Notes: generated from the sequence alone by a model not told the origin. Counted from the stretch's first letter, positions 1 through 11,979 are shown. The stretch: DNA of 64,000 bases from Telopea speciosissima (GCF_018873765.1 NC_057925.1:60648970-60712969); one strand, 5' to 3'. Numbers and translations are program-made.

Positions 1-1812
1 TGATTCGTTGCTCTGTTTTTCGTTCAACAGGATCTGTATCTGTTATTCTGTTTCTGCTCTCACTTTCTTTCTCGCTTCTCCTTTCTTTTTAATAATTATT
101 TTTGGAAAAAATATCTGCCTTGGAGGTGTAGACTGAACCGGTGTTTGCAGTTCGCCTGAATTTCTGTTGCTTTATAAGAATGAAACAAAAACTAGTTCTA
201 TAAAAAATAACTAATTTTTTTAAAAAAAAAATGAATGCTTTGTTTCCAGCTCCTAGGCCTTTAGTTAAGATATGGTTTACCAAAAATTAAAAATTGAGTT
301 ATGGACCTTGAATTTATTTTTCTCCGGACACAATGGAGAAGGTCGAAACGTGGAGCTGATACGGCAGACGGCTGGAGTCTGGAGACATGATATCGTGTCC
401 CTTTTCTCCCTCTCTGGGTCGAAGGAACAAATTCTTTTTTCCTTTTTCGGTTCTAAAGTCGCCACGATGAGAGTACCAGAAGCCAATTTTGGCTTTTGCC
501 TTCGTGAATATAATAGACTGCAGTGGAGTGGACACGAGTCACACGACACGGCATGAAACAATTTGGAAAGAGGGGGGATAGTTTGGTCTTAGCATTTAGG
601 GTTTTGTTTTTAAACCTCAAGTTCATTAGTGTATACATAAGGCGCGGGTGGGCCGGCCGATTAAAATGCCGTAAGAAAAGGCTGCAAAACAACCCAGTCC
701 ATTCGCCTGATAATACGCGACTCCGTGACCCTATGCTGGAGCCACCAAATTTCCTTCCCCTGTTTTCTTTGTTTACTTTTCTTTCTTTAAGTCTCAGTTT
801 TTTTTATCTTTATATGATAAATGATATGTTCTATATGTTTTCCTATTTGAGGATTCGAATTAGTTGAACTTTTTAACCTCAAACAAAGGAAGCCTAAATT
901 GAATTTCGGGGAAGGGGAGGAAACTGGATGCAAGATTCTAAAACGGAATTGATTCAGAACTCTCTTATAAAAGCCCTAGAAAATAGAATCTGAAAGGATA
1001 AACATATATTTTTCATAAATTTTTTACGGGTAGGCGTTCTCTGTGCGTGATCAATGAAAGGATGTGCATCGACATCATAGAGGCTTTAACCAAAAAAGAG
1101 AAGCCGTATTTCAGCCTTTCATGGGATGGGTGGTCATTCCCCCCAAACCACCCCCCCCCACCCCTTGTTGGTCGTGTATAGAGAAATTTTCTCCATTTTT
1201 TACAGACAAAAATGTTGTCTTTAGAGCAGCACAGCCTTCACTAGCGCTTCCCATAGTGTATCTCTCCCTTCCCATGTGAAATTATTCATATGGGTAGGGG
1301 AAAGAGACAGAGACAAACTGGCAAGCATGGAAAACACTCCATTTTTTTTTATTTTTCGGAATTGTAGAGAAGTTTTATAAATTTTACTTTTCCAAGCAAA
1401 TTTAATTAATTTTCTGTTGTTTTATTAATTAAAATTAAAAAAATATTATTGGGAAAAGATTCTCTTACCTATCCAAGTAAACTTAATTAGTTTTCTGTTG
1501 TTTTACCTACCTTTTATTATTATTTAAAAAATTAATAATAAAAGACTGGTATGTGAGTGGGGCATACAAAACGCCTTATGTTTTTTATTTTGGGTAGAAA
1601 AAACGCCTTATGTTACTATTTTAGAAAAGAATTTGATACATTACGTGTTGGGTTTAGGGTGCGTTGTTTTGTTGTCACGTGCCTTTTTATCATTTAGGGT
1701 CAGCATAATGTAACGTTAGGAGAATGGATCATGTGACGTGCATGTAAACTTACATCTGACAGATAACAACATGTCCCACTTTGGGACCTATCCCCATCCC
1801 CTATCTTCTCTC
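1..1812. other. AT-rich intergenic DNA, no gene recognised
   Basis: Only short overlapping open frames occur here and none resembles a known protein. A direct duplication sharing the phrase ttttctgttgtttta lies near 1390-1430 and 1470-1515. A poly-C stretch is at about 1146-1160. The segment around 1207-1300 (tgttgtctttagagcagc, then a pyrimidine-rich tract) resembles degraded copies of the foldback elements described elsewhere in the window. Confidence 0.5.
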
Positions 1813-1983
1813 GAATTTGGATCTTCTATTGCTGAGCTGTCTGGTAGGGCCTTACTATCAAGACAAAGCAAGGCAATAAATGATTGCTGACGCTTGGGCA
1901 GGGGTAAGATAGTCATTTTTTGCTTTGCTGTGTCTTGGCAGTAGGGTCCTGTCGGGCAACTCGACAATAGAGGATCAGGATCC
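1813..1983. mobile_element. Decayed hairpin MITE (family A, copy 1)
   Basis: The termini are inverted: a tttggatcttctattg-type start and a caatagaggatcaggatcc end. Inside, the left arm (gagctgtctggtagggcc) pairs with the right arm (gggtcctgtcgggcaactc). The unit lies directly beside copy 2 and aligns with the copy at 6863. No clean target duplication is seen, so this copy looks old. Confidence 0.6.
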
Positions 1984-2002
1984 ACCTCCTCCCTTATTTA
2001 AG

Positions 2003-2191
2003 GGATCCAGATCCTCTACTATCGAGCTGACAGGCAGGACCGTGCTGCCCAGACACGATGTTACGTGCAAAGACCACCTTACCTCTACTCAGGTAAGGCG
2101 TTTGGATAGGGATAAGGCGGATATTACACACAGCATCGTGTCTGGGCAGCACAATCCTACTGGACAGTTCGGCAATAGAGGATCCAAATTG
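2003..2191. mobile_element. Hairpin MITE (family A, copy 2), Mutator-type target duplication
   Basis: This 189 bp foldback has arms carrying gctgcccagacacgatg and its complement catcgtgtctgggcagc. It is flanked by ttatttaag (1994-2002) and ctatttaag (2192-2200), a 9 bp direct repeat with one mismatch. A 9 bp duplication is the signature of Mutator-like transposition. Length and termini match the copy at 6863-7052. Confidence 0.75.
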
Positions 2192-2282
2192 CTATTTAAG
2201 CTCTCCAATTTTCAAAAAAAAAATAACATGTCCCTTATGTTTCAATAAATATCCCTCTTCACCTTTTAAATGGCAAAATTGA

Positions 2283-2495
2283 GATATATGGTTCTCTCAC
2301 ATGGTGCACAGATGTGCAGAGGAACTGAACTTGTTACGTTACACTGACACGACTTCTCACTAAGGCAAATCAGTGATTGGAGAACCCTTATCCACATGTC
2401 AACTCACATCCCAATGTGCTGACTTGTGGATCGGGAACTCTCTAACGACATGATGTGCGTTGCACACCGTGCCGTATAGGAGAGGAGCCCAATCC
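2283..2495. mobile_element. Possible foldback MITE fragment
   Basis: The left end (tatggttctctc) and the right end (gagaggagcccaatcc) resemble the inverted termini of the elements at 4841 and 59143. Internal pieces atccacatgtca and tgacttgtggat are also partly inverted. No clear target duplication was found. Confidence 0.35.
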
Positions 2496-3315
2496 ACGTT
2501 GTAGTGGGATCCAAAATTACTTAGGTAGTCCTAGTGCACGTCTAGGATTGTAGCCATGTGTTATCCATCAGTCATGCCATCTTGGTTTGTGAAACCCTAG
2601 AACCCCTGTTTAAGAAGTACTTTCGTTTAATTAAAATATTCAGTCCTTCATACAAGATCCTTTGGATTTATCATGTGATGTATAATGTTCTTAAGAGATT
2701 TTAAGATAATAGTTTAAGAAATGATCGTTCCAGAGCTCGTGCGAGGGTTGGTGGTTGTTATATGAATCACTTTATTAGTGGGCAGTGTATTTTATTGTTT
2801 TTCAAAAAGTGTGGTCCGCAAGGACCCCTGTTCCTAGGGTTTTATATATTGGCTTGGTCTTGTGATTGGCCTCTGGGTCGAACTTGCGCGACAAAATAAA
2901 TTTAAAAATAATTCTCCTTTTTTTTTTTTTTTTTTGGTAAAAATAATTCTTCCCTTGTTGTGATAGTGATAGGAGGTAGTTGATGCCATATAATAATTTT
3001 ATGTGGTGGGTTTTGTGTTACTTAAAAAGTGTAGAGATTAGGTCAATTTTTTTTGGGTGGAAAGTAAGGTCCCTCGTGCATCATACATCAAATGGATCCA
3101 CTGTTTTGCTAGGTCGCCCATAACTATGGATGACTAGGTGAGACATGTTGTATGGGCATGACACTGGCCAAGTGACCATACAGGTGACACGAGCAATTTA
3201 GTCCTCCGTGAGTGCTCTTTTGTGTAACATTTCGAAACAACCACTTTGAGAGCTGATTTATTAATATTATCTCGAGTGGTATACCTTTGAGTTATTATGT
3301 AGAGGCGTTGTTTTT
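2496..3315. other. Intergenic DNA, nothing recognised
   Basis: AT-rich with a poly-T run near 2920-2935. No open frame resembles a known protein on either strand. Confidence 0.5.
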
Positions 3316-3430
3316 TGTTCCGAAGTGTAGTCTGCGTCTAGGCACATGGAGGTGGGTGCAACGATCATCCTGCCCTCTGCACAGGTTACCCATGTGTCAG
3401 AACGCAGACTGCGATGCGATACAAAGAACA
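3316..3430. mobile_element. Foldback element (family D, copy 1, uninterrupted)
   Basis: This 115 bp unit starts tgttc and ends gaaca. The inner arms tagtctgcgt and acgcagact are complementary. Its reverse complement aligns along its whole length with the element at 49403-50094 once the LTR insert there is removed. It carries a single ctac at the place where that LTR inserted, so it shows the unfilled site. Confidence 0.65.
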
Positions 3431-4840
3431 TTCTTTCTATAGTCTATTATCATATTCAAAAAGACTTTTGACCAGTTGGGTTCCTTAGAAGAAGTGAGAC
3501 ATTTCTACTTTATTTTTTGGTCTTTGTGGGATTACTCTGACCTCTGAGATAAATAGATAATTGACTTTTTTATTCATATTTTCATTTAAATTTTTGAATA
3601 TGTGGATATGAAGTGATCCATCATTTCACACTTTTAGTTACTGGAGGGAGAGACATTTGCAATTGGAAATCAGGTCTCAGTCATTGTGTTTGGTATGTGT
3701 TATAATCACTAAGGCTGCAGTGTCTGGTCAAGAAATGAAGTTTAGTATTTAATTGTCACTTTTGTTGGTATCTGTTACTTATCTTGTGTTCATTCTTTTA
3801 TTTCCTTCCTTCTATAGCCACTTATTTCTTGAGATTGGTAACTATCATTCGTCCTTTAAAGGTATGATCTAGCTGATGGTTAAATGTATTCAGACTATAT
3901 GTGATGCATCAGTGGGTGCGAAACATGAAAATCATGTGTACACATTTAAAAGCTAATTGTCATGTAGTACTGTGAAAACCATGGTTTGAGATATTATATC
4001 GTTAGTCACTGATCCTGATACTGTATCGATACTGTATCGGTGAAATGATATAGATCAGGGTCAAACAGCTAAAAAATCTTATTTTCTACACAACCGATGG
4101 GCAAACTTGTCCAATACAAGTTATATTCTATGCCAATCTCTATCGCTGTTGTATCGGTTCTTTAATGTGACCCCGATACCTTGCACTAAAACCATGGTGA
4201 AAACCAATGTCTTTTCGTTTTTTTGTTTTTTTGAGGAGGGGGTGTGGTGTGGCGTTGTTGTGTTTGGCCTGACTATCGTTGTTGTTCAATCCCTTGCCGA
4301 TCCTTAGGGGGGGTGGGGGGGGAGAGGAGAGCCAGGAGAGGGGGGGGGGGGGCATTGGCAGTCAATGACGAACTGAGCTTGATTCAGGTCCTTTATTAGA
4401 TTGATATTTTCTATAGTCTCATCAAACCATACGCCATTAGGACTTGGGTCAGAAGTCCATTGTTTGGTAAGAAGATACAAACTCCAACCAGAAATTCAAA
4501 TTTTAAATGGAAAAATAAATACATTTATTTAGGACAACCCAGCACGATTCGTTTTCACTTTGAAAAGGCCAGTGCCACTAACTCATGATTCTTTTTTTTT
4601 TTTTTGGTAAGTAAACATCGAATCCAGATCCTGATCTCCCGCCATCTACCACACCACATAGATGGTCCCAAACCCCATGGATGGTTGGAAATAAATTCTG
4701 GTGGTTAAAAGTCATTGGAGAGGATCTGTACTCGTTAACATCTATTCATGAAACCGAACAAGTTTAAAACGCAATAAAATTTTCTTTCTTTAAACGTGTT
4801 TGGTGGCTATTGTGCTTTAATTAGTTATCACTGATAACAA
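3431..4840. other. Promoter-side intergenic DNA upstream of FAD2, with repeat remnants
   Basis: At 3970-4205 two aaaccatggt blocks bound a stretch rich in cgatac/tatcgg motifs, a degraded repeat type that recurs at 14110-14375 and 34670-35040. Poly-G runs are at 4308-4352 and a poly-T run at about 4590-4605. Plant FAD2 genes often have a 5' UTR intron that could reach into this stretch, but no splice donor could be fixed. Confidence 0.45.
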
Positions 4841-5006
4841 GCATGGGGCTCCTCTGTAGCGCGACACAGCATATAACGCACATTTGACGGTCTACAGCAC
4901 ATGGGTACGTAACCCAACAACCAACCTGTGTTGGGCTGTATCCCAATCCACTGCAGACCATCGGATGATGCGCTGTGTCGCGCTACAGAGGAACCAAATC
5001 CCTACT
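4841..5006. mobile_element. Hairpin MITE just upstream of FAD2
   Basis: The left arm tcctctgtagcgcgacacagc is exactly complementary to the right arm ending in ctacagagga, giving 21 bp perfect inverted repeats. The 11 bp sequence aacaagcatgg occurs at 4836-4846 and again at 5007-5017, a likely target duplication. The exact outer edge is ambiguous because the left terminus also resembles the ggatttggttcctct terminus of related copies. The element ends about 90 bp before the FAD2 start codon. Confidence 0.75.
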
Positions 5007-5049
5007 AACAAGCATGGCATTTCAGTATTTAACTTGCCTTCATTTGTGC

Positions 5050-5096
5050 AGAGTCTCTCCATCTCCGATTCTCCATAAACCATACACAGCAAGAGA
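5050..5096 (+). promoter_or_regulatory. FAD2 leader with a possible splice acceptor
   Basis: A pyrimidine-containing stretch ending tttgtgcag (AG at 5050-5051) precedes the start codon. Many plant FAD2 genes have one intron in the 5' UTR ending shortly before the ATG, so this is a candidate acceptor. The matching donor was not identified, so the intron is inferred, not seen. Confidence 0.3.
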
Positions 5097-6248
5097 ATGG
5101 GTGCCGGTGGTCGCATGCCCCTACCCACACCTGGTAATAAGGGAGAACAAGACGTCCTCAAGAGAGTCCCATACTCGAAACCCCCATTCACGCTAGGGGA
5201 AATCAAGAAAGCCATCCCACCCCATTGCTTCCAACGCTCTGTCCTCCGTTCCTTTTCCTACGTAGTATACGACCTAATCATCGTCTCCCTCCTCTACTAC
5301 ATCGCCACCACCTATTTCCACGACCTCCCAACCCCAATTTCCTTCGTCGCCTGGCCTAGCTACTGGGCAATCCAAGGCTGTGTCCTAACTGGTGTCTGGG
5401 TTATCGCCCATGAGTGCGGCCACCACGCCTTCAGCGACCACCAGTGGCTCGACGATACCGTTGGACTAATCCTCCACTCCTGCCTCCTCGTCCCATACTT
5501 CTCTTGGAAGTACAGCCACCGTCGCCACCACTCCAACACTGGTTCCCTCGATCGAGACGAGGTTTTCGTCCCCAAGCCCAAATCTAGCCTCGCTTGGTAT
5601 TCCAAGTACCTCAACAACCCACCTGGCCGGCTCCTTACCATCACCATCACTCTCACCCTCGGCTGGCCTCTCTATTTGGCCTTCAACGTCTCCGGCCGCC
5701 CCTACGACCGCTTCGCCTGCCATTACGACCCTTACGGCCCTATCTATTCTGACCGCGAACGCCTCCAGATCTACCTCTCCGACGTCGGTGTCCTGACTGT
5801 CTCCTACGTGCTGTTCCGCCTCGTCGCTGCCAAAGGCCTCGCGTGGGTTGTCTGCATGTACGGCGTGCCCTTGTTGATAGTGAATGGGTTCCTGGTCTTG
5901 ATAACCTACTTGCAGCACACTCACCCTTCGCTGCCACACTACGACTCATCGGAATGGGATTGGCTGAGAGGAGCATTGGCTACGGTGGACAGGGATTATG
6001 GAGTATTGAACAAGGTCTTCCATAACATCACTGACACTCACGTCGCTCACCATCTGATCTCAACCATGCCGCATTACCATGCCATGGAAGCGACAAAGGC
6101 TATCAAGCCCATACTCGGGGACTACTACCAGTTCGATGGGACGCCCTTCTACAAGGCTGTGTGGAGAGAAGCCAAGCACTGTATTTACGTGGAGCCCGAT
6201 GATGGTTCGCAGGACAAAGGGGTCTTCTGGTACCGTAACAAGTTTTGA
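5097..6248 (+). CDS. FAD2: Omega-6 (delta-12) fatty acid desaturase, ER type
   Basis: Converts oleate to linoleate on phosphatidylcholine in the endoplasmic reticulum, using cytochrome b5 as electron donor. The 383-residue protein is the usual plant FAD2 length and starts MGAGGRMP, the standard plant FAD2 N-terminus. All three di-iron histidine boxes are present: HECGHH at 105-110, HRRHH at 141-145 and HVAHH at 315-319. Hydrophobic stretches at about 53-73, 83-104 and 225-275 fit the membrane segments. The C-terminus YRNKF is an aromatic ER-retention type signal. The coding region is uninterrupted, as is normal for FAD2. Its first ~700 bases are much richer in C-ending codons than the AT-rich surroundings. 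No frameshift or missing key residue is seen, so it appears functional. Seed-type and housekeeping FAD2 paralogues cannot be told apart from this sequence. Confidence 0.97.
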   Translation: MGAGGRMPLPTPGNKGEQDVLKRVPYSKPPFTLGEIKKAIPPHCFQRSVLRSFSYVVYDLIIVSLLYYIATTYFHDLPTPISFVAWPSYWAIQGCVLTGVWVIAHECGHHAFSDHQWLDDTVGLILHSCLLVPYFSWKYSHRRHHSNTGSLDRDEVFVPKPKSSLAWYSKYLNNPPGRLLTITITLTLGWPLYLAFNVSGRPYDRFACHYDPYGPIYSDRERLQIYLSDVGVLTVSYVLFRLVAAKGLAWVVCMYGVPLLIVNGFLVLITYLQHTHPSLPHYDSSEWDWLRGALATVDRDYGVLNKVFHNITDTHVAHHLISTMPHYHAMEATKAIKPILGDYYQFDGTPFYKAVWREAKHCIYVEPDDGSQDKGVFWYRNKF

Positions 6249-6595
6249 GTTTTTTTTACTGTTGTCAACAACAGGAGGTTACCTTAAACTCTAGCGATCA
6301 GCTCTTCCATCTCCTCTATTTAAAAAACCAGGAAAAAAAAGGGAAATGGTATGGGTAGGCATTAGGTTATGGTGTTGGGTTTTTGTCTATTTGAAGATCT
6401 CTTTACCTGAACCATGCAAGAAGCTGCGAAAATGGTCTGCTTCGGCATGGGCATGGTACTTACGGTCCACTCCATTTCAGTGGTTTGTGTTAGTTTTGAA
6501 GAACTTTATTTTGTTCCACGAAACGTTAGTCGCGGCAATAAATTAAAGATGTCCAAGTAGTATGATTGAATCCCTTTAACGAGTAACTATTATTA
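6249..6595 (+). other. FAD2 3' flank
   Basis: Follows the TGA stop at 6246-6248. T-rich sequence and an aataaatta stretch at 6537-6545 could serve as a polyadenylation signal about 290 bp after the stop. No other gene is seen. Confidence 0.35.
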
Positions 6596-6717
6596 GCATT
6601 TGGATCCTCCACTGCCGAGCTGCCTGGCAGTATCGTGCTGCCTAGACACGGTGAGGCGTGCAATGACCGTCTTACCTCTGCCCGAGTGCCTTGTCTAAGT
6701 GGGATTAAGGCGGACTA
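6596..6717. mobile_element. Half copy of hairpin MITE family A (copy 3)
   Basis: The left terminus tttggatcctccactgccg and the left arm up to the loop (gcccgagtgccttgtc) match the copy at 6863-7052. The right arm is missing, so this is a truncated copy 145 bp from an intact one. Confidence 0.6.
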
Positions 6718-6862
6718 ATGAACTAATGTTGGGCTTCTCTTCCCAATTCCCAAAAAAAAGATTTAACGGTTTTAAAGATGAACCCACAATGTATTTTCTC
6801 AAATTATGGCAGGAAACAGGAATGAGGATTGGAGCATAGGAAGGATTACATGAGCTCCACCC

Positions 6863-7052
6863 CGGATTTGGATCCTCTACTGTCGAGCTGTCCGGCAGGA
6901 TCGTGCTGCCCAGACACGGCGCTGCACACAATGTCCGCCTTATCCCTGCCCAAACGCCTTGCCCGAGTGGGGGTAAGGTGGTCTTTACGTGCAACGCCGT
7001 GTCTGGGCAGCTGGGTCCTGCCGGGCAGCTCGGCAGTAGAGGATCCAGATCT
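6863..7052. mobile_element. Hairpin MITE family A (copy 4, best preserved)
   Basis: This 190 bp near-perfect foldback has termini ggatttggatcctctac and gtagaggatccagatct. The arms carry gctgcccagacacggcg and its complement. It is flanked by the 9 bp direct repeat ctccacccc at 6854-6862 and 7053-7061. Inverted termini with a 9 bp duplication indicate a Mutator-like non-autonomous element. It encodes no protein; open frames across it are by-products of its GC-rich arms. Confidence 0.8.
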
Positions 7053-7061
7053 CTCCACCCC

Positions 7062-8880
7062 ACACCCCATTTCTTTTTCTTTTTCTTTTTTCTTTTTTCT
7101 TTTTTTATAGAATACAGCCCAGTTAATTTTGGACCTACTACTGCCAGGCCCATAAAGCCCATACAGACATAATAAAACAGAAGATGGAACTATTTATGAT
7201 TCTGCTTCACTTCTCAGTTGGCCATAGTTGAATTCTTATTTTTGACAAAGCTTTGGACCTTTATTTGTAAAGCAAAGAGGACTCCATCTAGATTGAGACT
7301 TGACAGTACTGTTTCAGGGAGGCTACCCCCAGGGTGGCCTACTTGTCGACAAAATTTCGGCCTCAATAGACTTGGAGAGGAGCTCAATCCTTGTTATGAA
7401 GGCCTGATATAAGGCAAGGGTCTAAGAGACTAGCTCTCCTAGGATCCCCCACAACAACCTGTATGGGTTTCAACCAACTACACTTACAATTGGCTTACTT
7501 CGTGATAGAGGTGTAGGCGGGTCAAGCCTGTGTTGCATAGCCCAGCCCGACTCATTTTGGTTCAAAGTCAAGCTTGGTTTCAGCCATATACTTGTGCCCC
7601 TTTTGGTGATGTAGAACAACTTCAGCTGCTGATTTGCTGTCCAAACATTCTGGGAATATAAATGAAGATGACATATATGCCCTTGGAGCTCCTCAACAGT
7701 CCATTAGCCTAAGCTTTGGATGGATTCAGATCCATTTATACCATCTATACTCTCACGTATCGAGCTCTCAGGCCCGCATTGCAGAGGATTTTAATTCATA
7801 TTTGAATCAGACCTAGACCACCTATATATATTGTCACTTATAGGATCCCAACTGTTGATGGTGTTAGAAATATTACAAAATATTGACTAGTTGTTAGCCG
7901 GCTCCCCCGTCCCCCTCCCACCCCACCAAGCGTTATCGCTAGAGTTGCTTGTAATCAATAGAATGAAAGCTCAAATGGACTAATTTTCCATTCATCGGGT
8001 GGTGAAAGGAAACTTCATTAGTCCTTTTCCAGTAGAATAAAACGCCAAAAACAAGTCAGTATCTTTGTAAGAAGAAAGGGGGAAAAATGAGAAATATGTC
8101 CACAGTGTTCGTGGTTCACCTCTCTCACATTCTCTCCTCCTTATGACATTCTCTTCCTTCGTAATCATGTGGGGCCACCTGTATTCGAATTTTGTGGCAT
8201 TCCTTGTGCGCATGTTGGTTAGCTTGGCATCATGATTTATGATATCGGAATTTGGATTTTTTGAACTGAGTTTTCCTTCACCCACGGTGAATGGGATCTC
8301 ATTGATCGCAGGACAGGAGAAAAGATGGAAAGGAGTATCAGAAGGGTATTTTGAAACATACAGTAGTAAAATATGTTTATCTAAACCCGGAATTTTTAAT
8401 TCCTTACTTTGATGAACAATTTCAACTCCCTCGGGTGCTCGAAACTAAAACACAATCATTTTATACACTAATGTTTCTGATACATGCAATTGCTCACATA
8501 AATATGTAAAATGGACAGATTCTGATCCAGCGTCTGAAGGAGTAAGACCCATAACCTAACTTGATTGAGTGACAATAACCATTTGGCCACTTGCAATATT
8601 TACTCTATTTGTACATACAGTTAATTAATTATCTATAAATGGTATGAAAATCTTTATTAGTTAAACAAATCTACAGATATAAATAGATATCTATAAATAA
8701 ATAAATAAATAAAAGAGGAAAAGGACTTTGTTCGTGGCTTCTGCACCCAGACACAAGATGTGCGAAATGATCACCATGCCTCTTATGAAAGGTAAAAATT
8801 CAACCCCTGTTGATGTTTCCACACGCGCTCCCATTGGCCCCCATGCTAACGCAAGGGCCACACCCCCAAATAGATTGAAA
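7062..8880. other. Intergenic DNA, nothing recognised
   Basis: Contains a T/C-rich tract at 7070-7107 and single-copy-looking AT-rich sequence. The phrase gagaggagctcaatcc at 7376-7391 recurs at 57542-57557 and resembles one terminus of the hairpin elements. No credible coding region. Confidence 0.45.
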
Positions 8881-8887
8881 AAATGTT

Positions 8888-9030
8888 CTCTCTCGGGAAA
8901 CGTAGCCTATGCTAGAGCTCCCCTATGCCACTATCTCTCCTCCTCTCCCCTGAAATGACCTCTCTGCTCCTGGAATGATTCCTTTCCCTGGGGAACACAT
9001 TGGGTGTTTCTTACCGACATAGGCTACAAA
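8888..9030. mobile_element. Degraded foldback element (D/E-like)
   Basis: Starts aatgttctctctcggg and carries gtagcctatg at 8904, with the complement cataggctac at 9019. A pyrimidine-rich block (ctatctctcctcctctcc) lies between. A similar phrase set occurs at 9803-9885 and 20505-20660. Confidence 0.4.
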
Positions 9031-11307
9031 AAATTTATATGGGAGGATTAATTACAATTTTTATCGTTACTCTCAAATTTGAGAAAGAAAAAGTTTATTG
9101 CCCCCTTCTTTTAATTACCCATTATCTTAATTATTTCCAAAAGTTCTTTAAAATAGGGGTATAAATGGACCCGGATCCTCTTCAGCATGCTAGTTCATCC
9201 AAAATGCATCCGACAGTTGGGCAGCACTTGGGATGCGTGCTTTGGTGCTACCACCCGTTGAATGTGCACTTGAGAGAATCCCTTCTTCATTTTCAAAAAT
9301 AAGTTGAAAGCGACATATCATTATGTTATTAGCAAAAAGTATCATTGTCACACAGATTTTCGAGTACACATGTGAAATGACAATATTATCCTCATTTGAA
9401 ACTTTGTGTGTCATACTAAGGTAAAAAAGTAAAATTACAAATTATTTAACACCTTGGATGTCAATAAGAAAATCTCTTTAATTAATCATCATCTATTTCA
9501 TTAAAATCAAGTTTTTCATCAAGCTATTGCATTGTCAAATTTCAACTAGTTCGAATGTTTGAAAATAGGAAGAAAAAAAAAACCCCCATTTTGGCAAATT
9601 AGCTAGTGAGCACATGCAATAGCACAGAAAACAGATGCCCAAACAAACAATTGTAGCACACAAAATACAATATTCCTAAAGAAAGGCGCCGGCACCGTAT
9701 TCCAACTCCTATGTGTAGATGGATGGTATTTTTTTTTAATAAAGAAATGGATGGTAATATTTAATACCACAAAAATAAAGATAATAGTGTTTATTGGAAA
9801 ATGGGAAGTAGTTTTCTGTTCGGGAGTGTGGCCTACGCCAGCATTTCCATGTATCTATCTCTCCTCCTCAAAATAAGGGGATAGATATGTCTTTTTATAT
9901 ATTTTTTTTTTCTATCACCTAAACACAACTACGTGGTACTAACTTCCCCTATAACTAAATAAAAAATCTGCCAACCATGTCATCACTTCATGCATTAGTT
10001 ATAACTTATAAGAATACTGCCGTAATTTTGAGTTGTTAAGTATTGAAATGGAGTCACATTGTCTCCTTAAAATGTTATTCTACACACAATGGCTATTAAG
10101 AAATTAATTAAGAATCTGACTGATAATTAAATAAAAATGGAAGTTGTTAAATTATAAATAGAACAAATAGTTTGAAATAAGAATGTGGGTTGGCAACTAT
10201 ACCTTTAAACCTTTATATATAGAAAGTTCAGTTTCCTTTGAGGATAGAGGAATGTTAGTCATTTATGTATGAGCATCCATATCCAGTACTCATAATGAGC
10301 CGAAACTTATTTAACAAAGGTGACCTCTGAAGTGTTACAACTTGACCATCCATTTGAACAAAAAATTAATCTCCCCCACTCCCACCCCACCCCACCCCAC
10401 CCCACCCAAAAAAAATAAATAAATAAATAAAAATCTTAATCTTTCCACACGGTTTGGGAGAATTCCTAACATATAAGGGCAAAACATCAACACGAAGTGA
10501 CAAAAAGAGTATCTGAGATTTGAGAGAAGGTTTCTCATGATGTCAGTGTGAAGAGGAATCTGCACATAGAGCCTATATCAACGATGATGTAGAGAGAACG
10601 ATATCATCCACATAGAACCCATTAGGTTAGAGTTCAACCGAAGAAAATAATAAAGAATCTTTATGTTAAAGGAAAATAGTACTCTGACATCGGGGTGATT
10701 CATTTTTTTGTCATATTATTTGTTACTAAATAAAGTCTAGAAAAATCACAAAAAATTCCTATGTAACATCACAACACCTAAAAATGAATTTTTTTTTTTT
10801 CCCCCCTTCTTTTTATTTTATTCTTTTTTCATGATTCTAGGCCCACTTCTTCTTCATCTCCCTCTCTCTCTCTCTCTTATATATATTTTGTGTGGGGGAT
10901 ATATACTCTCTTATATATATTGTTTGGGGAAGAACATGGGGAACATAAAGACAGTAGTACCATTTTGGGTTGGGTTGGCAAAACAGAAAGCTGTTTGAAT
11001 TGAAATGGGGAGGAAATGGCTTGGACTGTGAAGTCCAACTGGAAATATATTGAACGAATATATGAAAGATCATATTATTATTATTATTATTATGAAATCT
11101 AAGCCTGGCCCACCCAACTGATCCGGTCATGCCCTCTCGTCTCGTATCAAGGATTTGGTCCCCTTCCAGCCAAGCAACTGGCTGGTCCCCCTGTGCCCAC
11201 CGGCCTTTCTTTCTGCTCATCGATCACTACTCTTACTAGATATCCTTCAATAATACTATTAATCAATTGGTGGGTTCCATTGATCTACACCATTAGATGA
11301 TGCTAAT
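9031..11307. other. Long AT-rich intergenic stretch
   Basis: No gene recognised. A second degraded D/E-like fragment lies at 9803-9885 (tgttcgggagtgtggcctac, then ctatctctcctcctc). A polypyrimidine/CACCC run is at 10375-10410 and an (ATT)n microsatellite at 11073-11093. Confidence 0.5.
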
Positions 11308-11699
11308 GTTGGATCTAAATCATTATCATGGCTAGAATACAGTGAACAGAAATAATAATAGGGATGGAATTGTATACATACCTTTTTAAACGTTTGCAGT
11401 AAATCCAAGCTTTACCTTGTGATTAACAGTCACACGCTTTGATCTGCCCTAGATTACTCCCATCTTTTTCAAATAATATTATCCCTCTATAATTTCGTAA
11501 GTAAAGTCACAAAATTGAATTGAGAAAGATAAAAGTAATCTACGACGGATCAGAGCGTGTGACTGTTAATCAGAAGGTAAAACTTAGATCTATTGCAAAC
11601 ATTTGGAGAGATATATATACAATTCCATATCTATTATTATTTCTGTTCACTGTATTCTAGTCATGTGAAACATATTCATGATAATGATTTAGATCCAAC
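11308..11699. repeat. Long imperfect inverted repeat (foldback), ~390 bp
   Basis: The left arm begins gttggatctaaatcattatc at 11308; the right arm ends with its exact complement at 11699. The arms stay similar over about 170 bp each, including gaatacagtgaacagaaata and gattaacagtcacacgct, with one ~14 bp gap. Transcribed, this would give a long hairpin RNA. It could be a hAT-like or other MITE, since gctaa lies on both sides, but no clean target duplication is seen. Confidence 0.75.
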
Positions 11700-11944
11700 A
11701 GCTAACCCATTTGAGTTTGAAAGATTGATGATATACATGTCATCATATCATATCATATCTCTTATCTCATTCCAATGGCCCACCATATCGTAATTGACAG
11801 AATGTGTGAATGGAATTTCTGCAAAACTTGGCTTCTTCCCAAAGGAGTTTGAAGACTCAAGAGGCAATGGGCCTTCACCTAACCCAAAAGAATAAATTCC
11901 CATTTCCCAAATCAGTAACCAAATTAACAACCCTTCAGATCTTT

Positions 11945-11979
<35 letters not shown>

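Noticed and set aside
277..867. Overlapping ORFs at the left edge as genes
   Set aside because: Several frames on both strands are open together, with no recognisable motif and no conserved start.
1925..2248. Open frames across 1925-2248 and 6695-7162 on both strands
   Set aside because: They read through GC-rich hairpin arms that lack stops on both strands. The same phrases recur with each element copy and match no protein family.
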